This document shows positions 35,808 through 45,329 of a stretch of 64,000 nucleotides of DNA, in pieces (the first letter of the stretch is position 1; the number at the start of each line of letters is the position of its first letter). This stretch comes from Mageeibacillus indolicus UPII9-5 (GTDB taxonomy: Bacteria; Bacillota; Clostridia; Saccharofermentanales; Fastidiosipilaceae). The notes beneath the pieces were generated by a model, which made no database searches, was not told the DNA's origin, and saw nothing but the letters and a program-made list of their open reading frames with translations. A program made the position numbers and the translations under genes. The stretch covers positions 62,001 through 126,000 of the forward strand of contig NC_013895.2 in NCBI RefSeq assembly GCF_000025225.2. Reading direction: 5' to 3'.

Positions 35808-36917
35808 TTATTTGCAGCAGCAGCAAGCTACATCGTAAGCGGTGATTTCGTCAAAGGTGAACATCGGAACTTTAACTGTCTTGGTTTCAACTTTCTTGCA
35901 AACGAGAGGACGACGGAGAACCTTTTCGTATACCTGAGCAGCACCGTAGTATTTAACGGCCGGAGCAGATACTTGGCAACTCGGGACGTAGATGGGGAAG
36001 TAAGAAGCGGTGTTCGGGACATCGTCTTTCTTAGCGTTGTTCTTGTCTTCAGCCTTAGCAGCTTTGCCAGAAGCCTTAGCGGTGTAGTCGGCTAAGGAGC
36101 AAGCACGCAGGGTTACTTTGTATTGTTTAGCCAAATTATTGATCAGGTTGATCTTGGTGGTAGCTTTTTTCGCTTCAAGGTCAAGATCGGAATAGGCTCG
36201 GTCGGCACCTTCTCTTGTTGCATATGGCTCAACTTTTTTGACGACTTCGTCGTAAGTACCGTTGACTTTTCCTACAAGAGTTTCGATTGCTTCAACGTTA
36301 TCTGAGAGTCTTTTTCCGTTAGAGTCTTTTTTAAAAAGATCAGCACCTAAGTATGCGTCGGTCTCAATATTTTTTAACCCATTAGGAATGGTATCTGCTT
36401 TTTTAATGGATTTCCAAATTTCTTTGTTTTCATCCAAAAGATCTTTCAATTTGTCAGCATCGACTTTGAAGAGTTTTTTGTTCACAAGGACTGTTTTCAC
36501 GTCAAAGTTATCTTTTGCCTGGTTTAAGGCCTTGTACTTCGCGCCGTTGGCATCGTAGGATTTAAGCCCTTTAGCCAATTCAATAAACTTATCAGTTGCC
36601 AGAATTTGATTGTTGGCGGAATCGAGTTCAAATTGAGCCTTGCAACGTTCGTTGCCTAATTTTGCGATGATATCGGCATCTTTCTCAACCGCGTTTAGAG
36701 CGTCGTCATACTTCTTGAGCGATTCCTTGAATCCTTTTTCAAGAAGATTCATATAGAGAACGTTCTCATTGACCTCTTTTGTTTCGGTCAGCGTTTTGAA
36801 ACCAGCATGTTCCAAGATATCCAGTTCGCCTTTATTCCAATCAAGAGCGAACACGCCGGAAGCAAGAACCATGGACATTGCCAAAACGGATGACAATACT
36901 TTAAAACCTTTGTTCAT
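35808..36917 (-). CDS. Secreted Cys-tail surface protein, copy B of a tandem pair
   Basis: 369 residues, function not recognised. Signal peptide, N-terminal about 107 residues and C-terminal about 140 residues (including KKDDVPNTA and the CCCCK end) match copy A almost perfectly, with a few substitutions (for example TETKEVNENVLYMN in place of TGTKEVNENVLYMD). The centre is of similar length but different sequence. ATG 36917 follows AGGAGGAG. It precedes copy A in the direction of transcription, each with its own leader and terminator. Confidence 0.85.
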   Translation of the reverse strand: MNKGFKVLSSVLAMSMVLASGVFALDWNKGELDILEHAGFKTLTETKEVNENVLYMNLLEKGFKESLKKYDDALNAVEKDADIIAKLGNERCKAQFELDSANNQILATDKFIELAKGLKSYDANGAKYKALNQAKDNFDVKTVLVNKKLFKVDADKLKDLLDENKEIWKSIKKADTIPNGLKNIETDAYLGADLFKKDSNGKRLSDNVEAIETLVGKVNGTYDEVVKKVEPYATREGADRAYSDLDLEAKKATTKINLINNLAKQYKVTLRACSLADYTAKASGKAAKAEDKNNAKKDDVPNTASYFPIYVPSCQVSAPAVKYYGAAQVYEKVLRRPLVCKKVETKTVKVPMFTFDEITAYDVACCCCK

Positions 36918-36941
36918 AATTACTCCTCCTAGGAAATATTG

Positions 36942-36961
36942 TTGTGAAATTTTCTTCACAA
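36942..36961 (-). promoter_or_regulatory. Dyad upstream of copy B
   Basis: Same TTGTGAA-N6-TTCACAA dyad as at 35565-35584, at the same distance from the start codon. Confidence 0.55.
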
Positions 36962-37086
36962 TCAAAGGTTACCCTTGATTCAGAATGAACGCAATACATT
37001 TCTATGTTTTGCACGAGTTAATAGCGTAAATCCGTTTTAAACGAGGCAAAAACGAGAAATGAACCTTGCAAGGCGGTGGGATCAGG

Positions 37087-37220
37087 CGGTCGCTTCGCCG
37101 AAAGTGGTGATGATGTAGTTGGACTGGGCGATCACTTCGCCGAAACTGGCTTTGATGAGTTTGGCTAGGCTCTGCGGGTCAAGCTCCATTTGCAGGCCTG
37201 TTTTTCCGGTGTTGGCATTG
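37087..37220 (-). pseudogene. Fragment of the YbaK gene 3' end
   Basis: Bases 37132-37198 are identical over 67 bases to 38095-38161 at the end of the ybaK-like gene. Read on the minus strand it gives the same ELDPQSLAKLIKASFGEV end and then continues through about 15 other residues to a stop at 37087. There is no matching 5' part or start, so it is a broken partial copy on the other side of the HAD gene. Confidence 0.75.
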
Positions 37221-37421
37221 GAGGTTGGAGGGAGATGGCGAGATCAGCTGGGCGCGGAGGCAAAGGCAAAGGCAGAGGCAGCTTGTTGCGAGTAGGGGGG
37301 AACAGGTATAATTATGCGTATCTTACGAGAATTTAGGCGTCGGATAGGAAGCCGCGTAAATATACCACGCAAATATATAGCCGGATAAGAAACCACGTAA
37401 TTATATAAAAAGAGGTAAATT

Positions 37422-38090
37422 ATGAACAAAGCAAAGATACGAGCCGTCATTTTTGATATGGACGGAGTGCTGGTAGATAGCGAAGTCGATTTTATTAAGC
37501 GATTACGGCGGGTATTGCAGAAACAGCGCATCGTGCCACCGGAGCAAATGTTAGTCGAAATGGTCGGAGCCGGGGAAAAATTGTTGAACGATATCTTGCA
37601 GCGGTATCTGCCACAAATAACGTGGTCAAAATTGGTGAAAGCTTTTTTGGCGGATTGCGTGACCTTTCCGCTAGATTATCCGGGGCTGCTGTTTGCTGAT
37701 GTCAAGCCTTTTTTGGCATTCTTGCGCAGTAACGGGTACCGGGTTGGGCTGGCTTCGGCCTCGGAATTGCCAACGGTGCGCAAAGTTTTGGAGGATTGCG
37801 AGTTGGTAACATTTTTTGACACTATTTATAGTGGGACGGATGTGGTCAATTCTAAGCCGCATCCGGAGATTTATTTGAAAGCGGCGGCGGCAATGCAGGT
37901 GGAGCCGGCGGAATGTTTGATCGTGGAGGATTCGGAATATGGCATTCGCGCGGCGGTGGCGGCTGGCGCCGGGGTGGTCGCGGCGCGGCGAGATTGTCAT
38001 TTTAATTTGGATCAAAGTGCGGCGGACATTATTTTTGATGATATGCGTGAGCTGGAGGCGGTGCTGGCCAAAGATAAGCAGGGGGATTAG
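37422..38090 (+). CDS. HAD-family phosphatase/phosphoglucomutase-like hydrolase
   Basis: 222 residues, usual length for the beta-phosphoglucomutase-like subfamily. Motif I is DMDGVLVDS (11-19, nucleophile the first Asp), motif II is in GLASAS, the Lys is in NSKPHPEIY and the acidic pair in VEDSEYG. It acts on a small phosphorylated sugar or similar metabolite; the substrate is unknown. AAGAGG precedes the ATG. It ends overlapping the convergent ybaK-like gene by 4 bases. Confidence 0.88.
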   Translation: MNKAKIRAVIFDMDGVLVDSEVDFIKRLRRVLQKQRIVPPEQMLVEMVGAGEKLLNDILQRYLPQITWSKLVKAFLADCVTFPLDYPGLLFADVKPFLAFLRSNGYRVGLASASELPTVRKVLEDCELVTFFDTIYSGTDVVNSKPHPEIYLKAAAAMQVEPAECLIVEDSEYGIRAAVAAGAGVVAARRDCHFNLDQSAADIIFDDMRELEAVLAKDKQGD

Positions 38091-38560
38091 GTGGTCACTT
38101 CGCCGAAACTGGCTTTGATGAGTTTGGCTAGGCTCTGCGGGTCAAGCTCCATTTGCAGGCCGATTTTTCCGGCACTGACGATGAAGGTCGGTAGGGAGCT
38201 GGCTGAGGCGTCAATGTAGGTGGTAAAGAGGGTTTTCATGCCCACTGGTGAACAGCCGCCGTGTACATAGCCGGTTAGTTTCAGCAAATCTTTGGACGGC
38301 AACATCGCGATGGATTTTTCGTCAGCTAAACGTGCCGCTTTTTTTAGGTCTAGCTCGGCTGCTCCCGGAATGACGAAGACGTAATGGGCCCCGGATTTAC
38401 CGGCTGTAACCAAAGTTTTGTATATTTTGGCCGGCGGCTCGGCGATTGCGGTTGCCACTTCTACGGCGGAAAGTGCGGTTTTGCTGTCGAATGTGTGGAT
38501 CGTGTAGGGGATTTTTGCGGTGTCAAGAGCGCGTAAGGCGTTTGTTTTGTTTATTTTCAT
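38087..38560 (-). CDS. ybaK: Cys-tRNA(Pro)/Cys-tRNA(Cys) deacylase, YbaK/EbsC family
   Basis: 157 residues, full family length. It hydrolyses misacylated Cys-tRNA(Pro). The conserved Lys in KIYKTLV, PGAAELDLKKAARL and GYVHGGCSPVG match YbaK. The gene is convergent with the HAD gene, and a copy of its 3' end lies beyond that gene at 37132-37198. Confidence 0.9.
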   Translation of the reverse strand: MKINKTNALRALDTAKIPYTIHTFDSKTALSAVEVATAIAEPPAKIYKTLVTAGKSGAHYVFVIPGAAELDLKKAARLADEKSIAMLPSKDLLKLTGYVHGGCSPVGMKTLFTTYIDASASSLPTFIVSAGKIGLQMELDPQSLAKLIKASFGEVTT

Positions 38561-39309
38561 ATTATTTCCTCGTTATTTCTTCGTTGTAGTTTGGTAGCCA
38601 TGGCTCCGGTGCTAGCATAGCAGATGAAGCTTTTGGCTTGGATTGCTTCGGTTGTTCGGCTGCTCAGTTGTGAGCGGTTACTGTATGGCCGGCCGGTGGC
38701 GGTTGAGGCATTATTTGCGGTGACGGGTGGCGTCATTTTCGGCACGCCGCGAGTTAAATATTACGCTATCTTTTTTTTTAGTCAAGCCTGTACTATAGGT
38801 AGTATAAGCTACCGCATCAATTTATAGCCGATTTTGGGAGCCTGAGAACCGGTACATAAGTCTTGAACTAAAAATCAAAGGTTGAATGGCTTATTTTCAA
38901 AAGGCGGTTATCCTTCTGTTTGTATTTTTTCAACACTTACAAAAAACGTTACGCGCTAGCAAAACCGGGTGAATTGCGCTCGGGGTTCTGGCGGTCGCAC
39001 GCCTTGCCCCGAGTTTCGCATGCGTGGGTTTTCGGGCGTGGCTTTGGCGGTCGCACGCCCTGCCCCGAGTTTCGCGTGCGTGGGGTTTTGGGCATACAGC
39101 TCGTTTGAAAATGTAAACTACGTTTTGCGCAATTGCGCCGTTTAACTTAAAAGTAATATTTATGTAATACATTTGTTGATTTGTTAATTTAAATTTGATT
39201 TAAAATCAGTCTTGAGTAGATAGTCCGCGAAACGACTAACTTGCGGACGGAAGAAACACCGGTTTGACGACCAATTTGGATATCTAGCGTTTGGGCGCGG
39301 AAAGGAAAT
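38561..39309. repeat. Long gap with tandem GC-rich repeat before the giant surface-protein gene
   Basis: 749 bases. A 56-base unit beginning TGGCGGTCGCACGCC occurs twice head to tail (38989-39044 and 39045 to about 39097), with a few changes. Around it the sequence is AT-rich. No supported gene is seen; a 62-codon minus-strand frame overlapping the ybaK start has no ribosome binding site. Confidence 0.6.
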
Positions 39310-42300
39310 ATGAAACAGTTTATACGGCAAACTGCAGCGGTACTTAGCTTGGTCTTGGTTTTGACTTCAGTTGATGTTACCGGAGCCTTAGCAGTGAGAG
39401 CGGAAGAAATAAAACAGAACACAGGCGTGCTTAATTTCAATGATTTGAGTTCTGGCACGGGCAACGGCGCGTCCGGCAGCGAAGAAACGGGCGGCAGGGA
39501 GCTGAATAAAGCTGTTACGGCGGCCCCGGGGCAAACTTCTGACGGAAAATCAAGTTCAGCTCGGTTGAAGCAGGATAGTGCGGCAAAATATGCGGCCGAT
39601 TCGGCTAAAAACAACGGCACTGCGGCGCAGAATCGCACTGTCGGCAACAGCACCGCTAGCAGCACCGGCAACACTACCGGCAACACTATCGGCAACAGCA
39701 CCGGAGGACAGGATCGTGCGACAGACCCCAACAGTAGCGCAAACAGTGATCTTGTCGCGATCACCAAAGATCCGCGCATTTCTGAAAAAGACAACCAAGA
39801 CCCCAAAGAAACCGACCCGACAAAAATGTTAGAAATTGGCGAGCAACCGGATCCGGCGCCGAAAGCTCCAGGCTACTATATGAATGAAAATCTGCCTAAG
39901 CGAGCAAGATTTATCGGACCCGACCCGACAGAACAAACTGCTGCAGATGATCAGGTGCAGACCAATCTTAAGCCGGGCAACCTCTATTCTTACACCATGA
40001 TTATGAATTTAGTTGGCAAAGAACAAGGAAAAGACGATAAATTAAACCCGTTCTACCAGCCCTATCAGATCACAGTAGGTGAAGACGAAAGTGCGTTAAA
40101 AGAAGCCGGCATAACCTACCAGCTGCCGGAAATGAACGGGTACAAATCTCCTAATAAGGCTGCTGGAGAAAGTGGCACAGCTTTGCAGAATACGACCGAT
40201 GGCCACAAAACAATCACTTTTGATTATGACAATGTCAAAAAGTTGGCAGAAAAAGGTAAGGCGGAAGGGGACGAAAACGTCGGCCAACTGAAGAATTACG
40301 TCGAGAATTTCAACTACGAACCGCAACCGATAACATTTAAGGTCCAACACATGGTCCAAAGTCTGGCCAAGCAAGGTGAATTTGAGCTTTACAATGGGCA
40401 AGGTGGCGAATCAGAAATAAAGGCCACGGTTGGTGAAGTTTGTACGATTCCGCCCTTGGCTGCGCTCGAAGAAGGCTATGAAGAAGTAGAGAAAAATATG
40501 AAAGTCCTCGTACCGGACACGAAAGACTTTGTCGTGAACAAGTACTACATTCGCAAGCGTTCCAACGTGATTTACGATACAGCTGGCGGCAAACCGATTT
40601 CTTCCCGTCGCTTTGCGTTCGGCCAAACGATTCCATTGCCGAAAGACCCTCCGGTTAAAGACGGGTATGAGTTTTTAGGCTGGAAAGTCGGGTCAGATCT
40701 TGGCAGTTATAAGAAATATAAGAAGGACGATGTGATTGGCAAAGACGTGCAGCAACTGGACGGGGCTATGCCGGGGCACGAGGTAAAATTTATAGCAACG
40801 TGGAAGGGCAAGGAGAAGGCTCCGTACAAGGTGACGTATTGGCTTGAAAAAGCGGATTATAAAAAAGAGGACAAGGGAGATTTCGCTAAAACGCATGCTT
40901 TCTTGTACGAAGTGGACAAGCCGGAAGTGCCGATAACCACTGACTTGACAAGCACATTCAAAACCTTGGCAGATGAAGCGTTGGACATTGGTGATGAAAA
41001 CAAGTTCCCATCTGAGGACTTGGGTACCGGTAACAGGAGAAAAGGTTTCCTCTACGATGCGAAAACGACGGAAAAACTTAACAACGATCTTAAAATCAAG
41101 AATCCTACGCCTGATGGCAAAACGAATGTGCAGATTGTCATTAAAAGGAAACGTTATACACTAATTTTTTGCAATAGTATAAACGGAGGGGTAAAGAAGT
41201 ATACGTTTGCACCACGCTGGAGTGATAAGTGGGATGCGGAAGGTAACAGATTGCTGAGTTCGGACCCCAAGATACCTTTTGCCCCCCCATTGGTCAACCC
41301 GGAACCCGATAAGAATTTTGGAAAACCTCCGGAGGCAGGGTATGACAAGCCATATCAATTTGTCGCGCGTTTCGGGCAGGAAACAATCGGCCTCTGGCCT
41401 ATTCCGTTGGTTAACTGTAAATTAGGCATAAATAAGGATTTTTTTGGTTGGTACGGTAATGGTCATGATCCTTACCTAGATACACCACCATATAAGTTTG
41501 ACTCATTTATCACTGATAGCTATACATACAACAAGGTCGATACTTTTGGCCATATCGATGAAAACGTTGTTATCGATTTAAATAAAGTTGGAAATAATCA
41601 AGATGAGGGAAATAAGGAATATCCTGTTTTGAATTTTAACGCAACGGAAGGTGGAGGCCATGCAGTGCATGTTGAGTTTAAGACTCAGCCTGTAGATGGA
41701 GAAAGTTATGAGTGGAATTACCGCGGTTTACACTATTATAAGTTTGATACTCATTATGAAGACTATGGCTTTCCGGCTCCTTCACTTAAAGGATTCACCC
41801 CCATAGACTATACGGGGAACAAAAATGACCCTCGCTTTAAACAACATAATATTAGTAACGGTGATGTTCAAGGAGTTAAAAACTACCTAAAAGAGCAAGG
41901 TATGCCGGAAGACATCATTGAGTCAAGACTTGAAGAAGATAAGGACTACTGGCATGGCCGGGATGACACCGGCATACTTATTACAAAATATAATCGCAAG
42001 AAGTACAATCTTATCCTGCACAACGGCAAAGAAACAAAAGAACCTCAACTGCCTTATGAGTCCAACATCAGTGATTACTTGCAGAAGCTGCCAACTCCTT
42101 CCGCGGAAAAAGCAGGTTATCCCAAAACTTGGAAATTTGTCGGCTGGACGCTCGACCCGGGCAATAAAATCGACGTGCCCAAGACCGGTTTCACTATGCC
42201 CGACTACAATGTGCAAGTTTACGCCAAGTGGAAAGATCCCAATATCTATAACTTTACAATAGACTTAAACAAAGCAGCAGCTCCCGCGGCGAAGATGGAC

Positions 42301-44940
42301 GATTTGCAACAGGCCGAAGTGACCAATGCCACCTTTGACAACGAGTTGTACAAAAAAGAAGACAACAGCCCGAAGGGCAGCTTTAAAGACCCCGATAAGA
42401 AAATGACGTTCTTCATCAAGTCCGGTTTTAAAGTCAATGAGCTGACACAGAAACCCACTTGCCCCGGCTACACTTTCCTCGGCTGGCGAGTGCTTCGCTA
42501 CCAAATCGATCCGCAAACCGGCAAAGCCGACTTGACTAAGTTGATAACCCCTAAGCCAGGGGAACAGGTTGAGTACTTTGCTTTTGGCAATGTTATCGGC
42601 GAATCCTGTGTCGCTCAGGCAATGTGGATCAAAAATGAAGTCGCGCCGGTGCGCTATGAACACCATTTTTTCGACAAACAAGACAACGAATTGGGAGCCG
42701 AAGCTACTACTGATCAAACGAATAAAGACGGTATGAAAGGGTTTAAAGGTAAAGGCCTAGTCTACATCAATCCGAACGGGCGGCCTGACTCACAAATTGC
42801 CGGTATTGGCGAAAAGCAAGACGAAAACTGGGTGCTGATTGCTTCCCCCAAGACCTTGAAAAAAGTGAAAGCCCAAAGTGAAAATAAATATATTCAGAGT
42901 TTGATGGTGAAAAAATTTCCCGAAGGTCAAGATAATCCGAATGTATTCAAATTTTACTATCAGCCGTTCAAAAAACGCTTCTACTACAAGAAGTTTATTT
43001 GCGATAATGCCGTAAATGCCGATAACCCGGGCGTGCAGCCGAGCAGTTCGTTTGAAATCATGGACCCGGATAAAGTGAAGAATAACAACCATGATTTTGA
43101 CACTTGCAATTTCAAGAAGATCCCCGGTTTCCTCCTTGCCAAGGAAGAAAAGAAGCAAAAGTCGGTCAAGTTTACACTTAATAAAGAAACCGGCGATATA
43201 GAGAAAATAAACGGGAAAGCGATTAAACCGAATGATCCGCAGGCCAAGATTGGGGTGGAATTCCATTACACGGATGCTCGCGTGTTGCTGCGTAATTCAG
43301 ATGCTGAAAACATCAAAACTCCTAAGGGTTACCATCGTGTCGTGATTGATTTGGCAAAAACTAAGATGGAGTTCGCCTACGATTATGTCGGATCGCACAA
43401 TAAGGAAGGGAAGGCGAACGTTAAAGAAAATCGCAGTAAATATGTGGTCGACGTGGCCGATGGCTATAAAGACGAAAATATTCCAATCCCGGATGTTGTG
43501 CCGGTACGTGAATTGCCGGTGCACAAAATTTGGCTGGATCAGAACGGTCTAAATATTTATAGCGGCGAATTGTATGAGGATCCCGGCAAAGCGGAGGAAG
43601 ATCTGGAGGCAGATTTGGATGAAGCGGTAGTCAAGAAACCTGTCAAACCTGCGCTGCCGATAATGAAACCAGCCGCGGCGACGATTACTTTAAGCCCGGT
43701 CGATGATTATACGGATGCAAACGGCAACAAGGTTCGAGATACGGAAGTTAAGATGTCGGCCGACGATTTGAAACTTAAGGACGAGCAGAACAACGTTTTG
43801 AAGCAGCCTTACTGGGAGAAGAAGGCCTACTTGCCGATTGGAACCCCTTTGTTTGTTGAGCGATTGGGTGATCCGCAAAATTCTCCTACCGGGCCAACAC
43901 CGCGTACCTTGAAATTGGCCGATTTCGCTAGTTGTAAAAAAGATGATAAAAGTGGTGACGTAGCGGCGGAAAATCAGAAGTTACCGGCCGGAGAGCAATG
44001 GCGGGCTAAGCCGTATCTAAAAAGAAGCTTGGAATTTGATGCCAAACAACCGTGGAACGAGGCTGAATTTGAGCGGCTGCGTAAACTGGATGGACGTAAG
44101 CACGAGTTTTTCAAGTACAATGCTTCGGAAAAAAATGCAACAAGACAAACGGATGGGCGTGAGGTCGGAGTTTTCGTCGAACATGAGGTCAGCCTAAGGG
44201 ATAAGAATGGGGCAGAGGTGAAAAGACTAAAGCTGTTTGACGTGGATGTCGTCGGCAGTAAGGCTGCGGAAGGCGATACCCAAAATTCCATTGACGATAT
44301 GAAGCAGCTGGTGGTTGTAAACGCGGAGGTTCCGACGATTGATGTTGAAGTGCAAAAATCTTGGTATGATTACGAAGGTAAATCGCTTGATTTCAACACG
44401 TTGTCTGTGGGCTCGGCGGTCAATCCGAAACCGTTGACGATGGAAATGCGTTTCTTGGATCCGGTTGTCGCTAAAAATTTGCCGACAAGGAGCACGGATT
44501 TAACGGCTGCCGGTAAGTGGCACGGTTGGATAAGGAATGTTCGGGTGAGGTTCCGGCGCAAAAGTGACCATGTTTACGCCTATAATTTGCATGAAGTTGG
44601 GGAGGATAACGGCCTTCTCAGTTATGGGGGCAAAAAGTTTGTGGCGACTTATATCGGGCGTTGTCTGGACGGGTTCAAGGTTTTCAATCATGAGAAGATT
44701 AACGGTTTCCCGCCGGTTGTTGCTATTTGTGATTGCGCCAGAATGGGTATGAATAAGGCGTATTCGGCGATGAACCAGGTTGGCGCGTTCGTTGAGCAGA
44801 AGTTTAGGCAGTTGTTTGGTAGGCGTGGGCTTCGTTTGGGCGGTGCGCCGAGCGGTGGCACGGTAAGCGGTGGCAGGGCTGCCGGTGATATGGGGGGCTG
44901 TGACGCAGCAGGTGGTTGCCAGTCCTGTCATTTGGATTGA
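39310..44940 (+). CDS. Giant secreted surface protein (1876 residues) with InlB-like and Cna-B-like repeats
   Basis: Signal peptide with cleavage near residue 31 (AVRA), a Ser/Gly/Asn/Thr-rich stalk (about 105-150, GNTTGNTIGNSTGG-like), then a long mature part. Several segments of the InlB/Listeria-Bacteroides type (GYEFLGW near 455, WKFVGW near 940, GYTFLGW near 1050, each followed by a xxxATW or VYAKWK strand) are spread through it. A Cna-B-like strand pattern ends in GFKVFNHE near 1790. The C-terminus is Gly/Cys-rich (GGCDAAGGCQSCHLD) with no LPXTG, membrane helix or positive tail, so anchoring is not the usual sortase type. Likely adhesin or matrix protein. AAAGGAAAT precedes the ATG. Confidence 0.85.
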   Translation: MKQFIRQTAAVLSLVLVLTSVDVTGALAVRAEEIKQNTGVLNFNDLSSGTGNGASGSEETGGRELNKAVTAAPGQTSDGKSSSARLKQDSAAKYAADSAKNNGTAAQNRTVGNSTASSTGNTTGNTIGNSTGGQDRATDPNSSANSDLVAITKDPRISEKDNQDPKETDPTKMLEIGEQPDPAPKAPGYYMNENLPKRARFIGPDPTEQTAADDQVQTNLKPGNLYSYTMIMNLVGKEQGKDDKLNPFYQPYQITVGEDESALKEAGITYQLPEMNGYKSPNKAAGESGTALQNTTDGHKTITFDYDNVKKLAEKGKAEGDENVGQLKNYVENFNYEPQPITFKVQHMVQSLAKQGEFELYNGQGGESEIKATVGEVCTIPPLAALEEGYEEVEKNMKVLVPDTKDFVVNKYYIRKRSNVIYDTAGGKPISSRRFAFGQTIPLPKDPPVKDGYEFLGWKVGSDLGSYKKYKKDDVIGKDVQQLDGAMPGHEVKFIATWKGKEKAPYKVTYWLEKADYKKEDKGDFAKTHAFLYEVDKPEVPITTDLTSTFKTLADEALDIGDENKFPSEDLGTGNRRKGFLYDAKTTEKLNNDLKIKNPTPDGKTNVQIVIKRKRYTLIFCNSINGGVKKYTFAPRWSDKWDAEGNRLLSSDPKIPFAPPLVNPEPDKNFGKPPEAGYDKPYQFVARFGQETIGLWPIPLVNCKLGINKDFFGWYGNGHDPYLDTPPYKFDSFITDSYTYNKVDTFGHIDENVVIDLNKVGNNQDEGNKEYPVLNFNATEGGGHAVHVEFKTQPVDGESYEWNYRGLHYYKFDTHYEDYGFPAPSLKGFTPIDYTGNKNDPRFKQHNISNGDVQGVKNYLKEQGMPEDIIESRLEEDKDYWHGRDDTGILITKYNRKKYNLILHNGKETKEPQLPYESNISDYLQKLPTPSAEKAGYPKTWKFVGWTLDPGNKIDVPKTGFTMPDYNVQVYAKWKDPNIYNFTIDLNKAAAPAAKMDDLQQAEVTNATFDNELYKKEDNSPKGSFKDPDKKMTFFIKSGFKVNELTQKPTCPGYTFLGWRVLRYQIDPQTGKADLTKLITPKPGEQVEYFAFGNVIGESCVAQAMWIKNEVAPVRYEHHFFDKQDNELGAEATTDQTNKDGMKGFKGKGLVYINPNGRPDSQIAGIGEKQDENWVLIASPKTLKKVKAQSENKYIQSLMVKKFPEGQDNPNVFKFYYQPFKKRFYYKKFICDNAVNADNPGVQPSSSFEIMDPDKVKNNNHDFDTCNFKKIPGFLLAKEEKKQKSVKFTLNKETGDIEKINGKAIKPNDPQAKIGVEFHYTDARVLLRNSDAENIKTPKGYHRVVIDLAKTKMEFAYDYVGSHNKEGKANVKENRSKYVVDVADGYKDENIPIPDVVPVRELPVHKIWLDQNGLNIYSGELYEDPGKAEEDLEADLDEAVVKKPVKPALPIMKPAAATITLSPVDDYTDANGNKVRDTEVKMSADDLKLKDEQNNVLKQPYWEKKAYLPIGTPLFVERLGDPQNSPTGPTPRTLKLADFASCKKDDKSGDVAAENQKLPAGEQWRAKPYLKRSLEFDAKQPWNEAEFERLRKLDGRKHEFFKYNASEKNATRQTDGREVGVFVEHEVSLRDKNGAEVKRLKLFDVDVVGSKAAEGDTQNSIDDMKQLVVVNAEVPTIDVEVQKSWYDYEGKSLDFNTLSVGSAVNPKPLTMEMRFLDPVVAKNLPTRSTDLTAAGKWHGWIRNVRVRFRRKSDHVYAYNLHEVGEDNGLLSYGGKKFVATYIGRCLDGFKVFNHEKINGFPPVVAICDCARMGMNKAYSAMNQVGAFVEQKFRQLFGRRGLRLGGAPSGGTVSGGRAAGDMGGCDAAGGCQSCHLD

Positions 44941-45329
44941 TGCGTTAGATTGAAGCACCGACACGAATGTTCCGGGCTGTGGCCCCCAGGTGTGCCGGGG
45001 CGTCGGATCTATCTGCCCCTCCGTTTATCTTGACCAAAAACGGCCATCAGGTTCAGGTGTGCCGGGGCGTCGTGGCGGTGAGTCTGAGTGTTACGAAGGA
45101 ACTAAGACGGCAGATTTTAAAACAGCAGGGTCTAAGAAAGTTGGAACTAAGGCGGTAGAGTCTAACCCGGCAGAGATGTTTCTATGAAACAGCGAAAACG
45201 AAAATCTGCAATAACCAAAAAACAGTGACAGCCAAGGCTGTGATAAGCTATAATATAGGAAAACAAAGTTTACAGAACGACCGATCAGGCCGCAAATTGA
45301 TAAGGGGATCAATAAAGAGGACGACACGT
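44941..45329. promoter_or_regulatory. Intergenic gap with promoter for the next surface-protein gene
   Basis: 389 bases. GTGACA (45225-45230) and TATAAT (45249-45254), 18 bases apart, form a good promoter about 75 bases upstream of ATG 45330. This argues against the in-frame GTG at 45225 as a start. The first half holds short GC-rich repeats (GTGCCGGGGCGTCG twice, near 44992 and 45059). Confidence 0.65.

Larger units (their letters stand above)
34345..37057. repeat. Tandem duplication of a 1.33-kb surface-protein unit
   Basis: Unit A (34345 to about 35679) and unit B (35728 to about 37057) carry the same terminator, gene ends, leader dyad and about 135 bases of upstream sequence. A 48-base unrelated spacer separates them. 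Only the central coding part is diverged (about 34850-35215 against 36230-36575). Confidence 0.9.

Noticed and set aside
34425-36917. VPNTA taken as a normal sortase signal
   Set aside because: No hydrophobic segment and basic tail follow it in any of the carriers, so standard LPXTG-type anchoring is not supported.
45225-45329. GTG at 45225 as start of the surface-protein gene
   Set aside because: It overlaps the -35/-10 promoter elements; ATG 45330 has a ribosome binding site and starts directly at the signal peptide.
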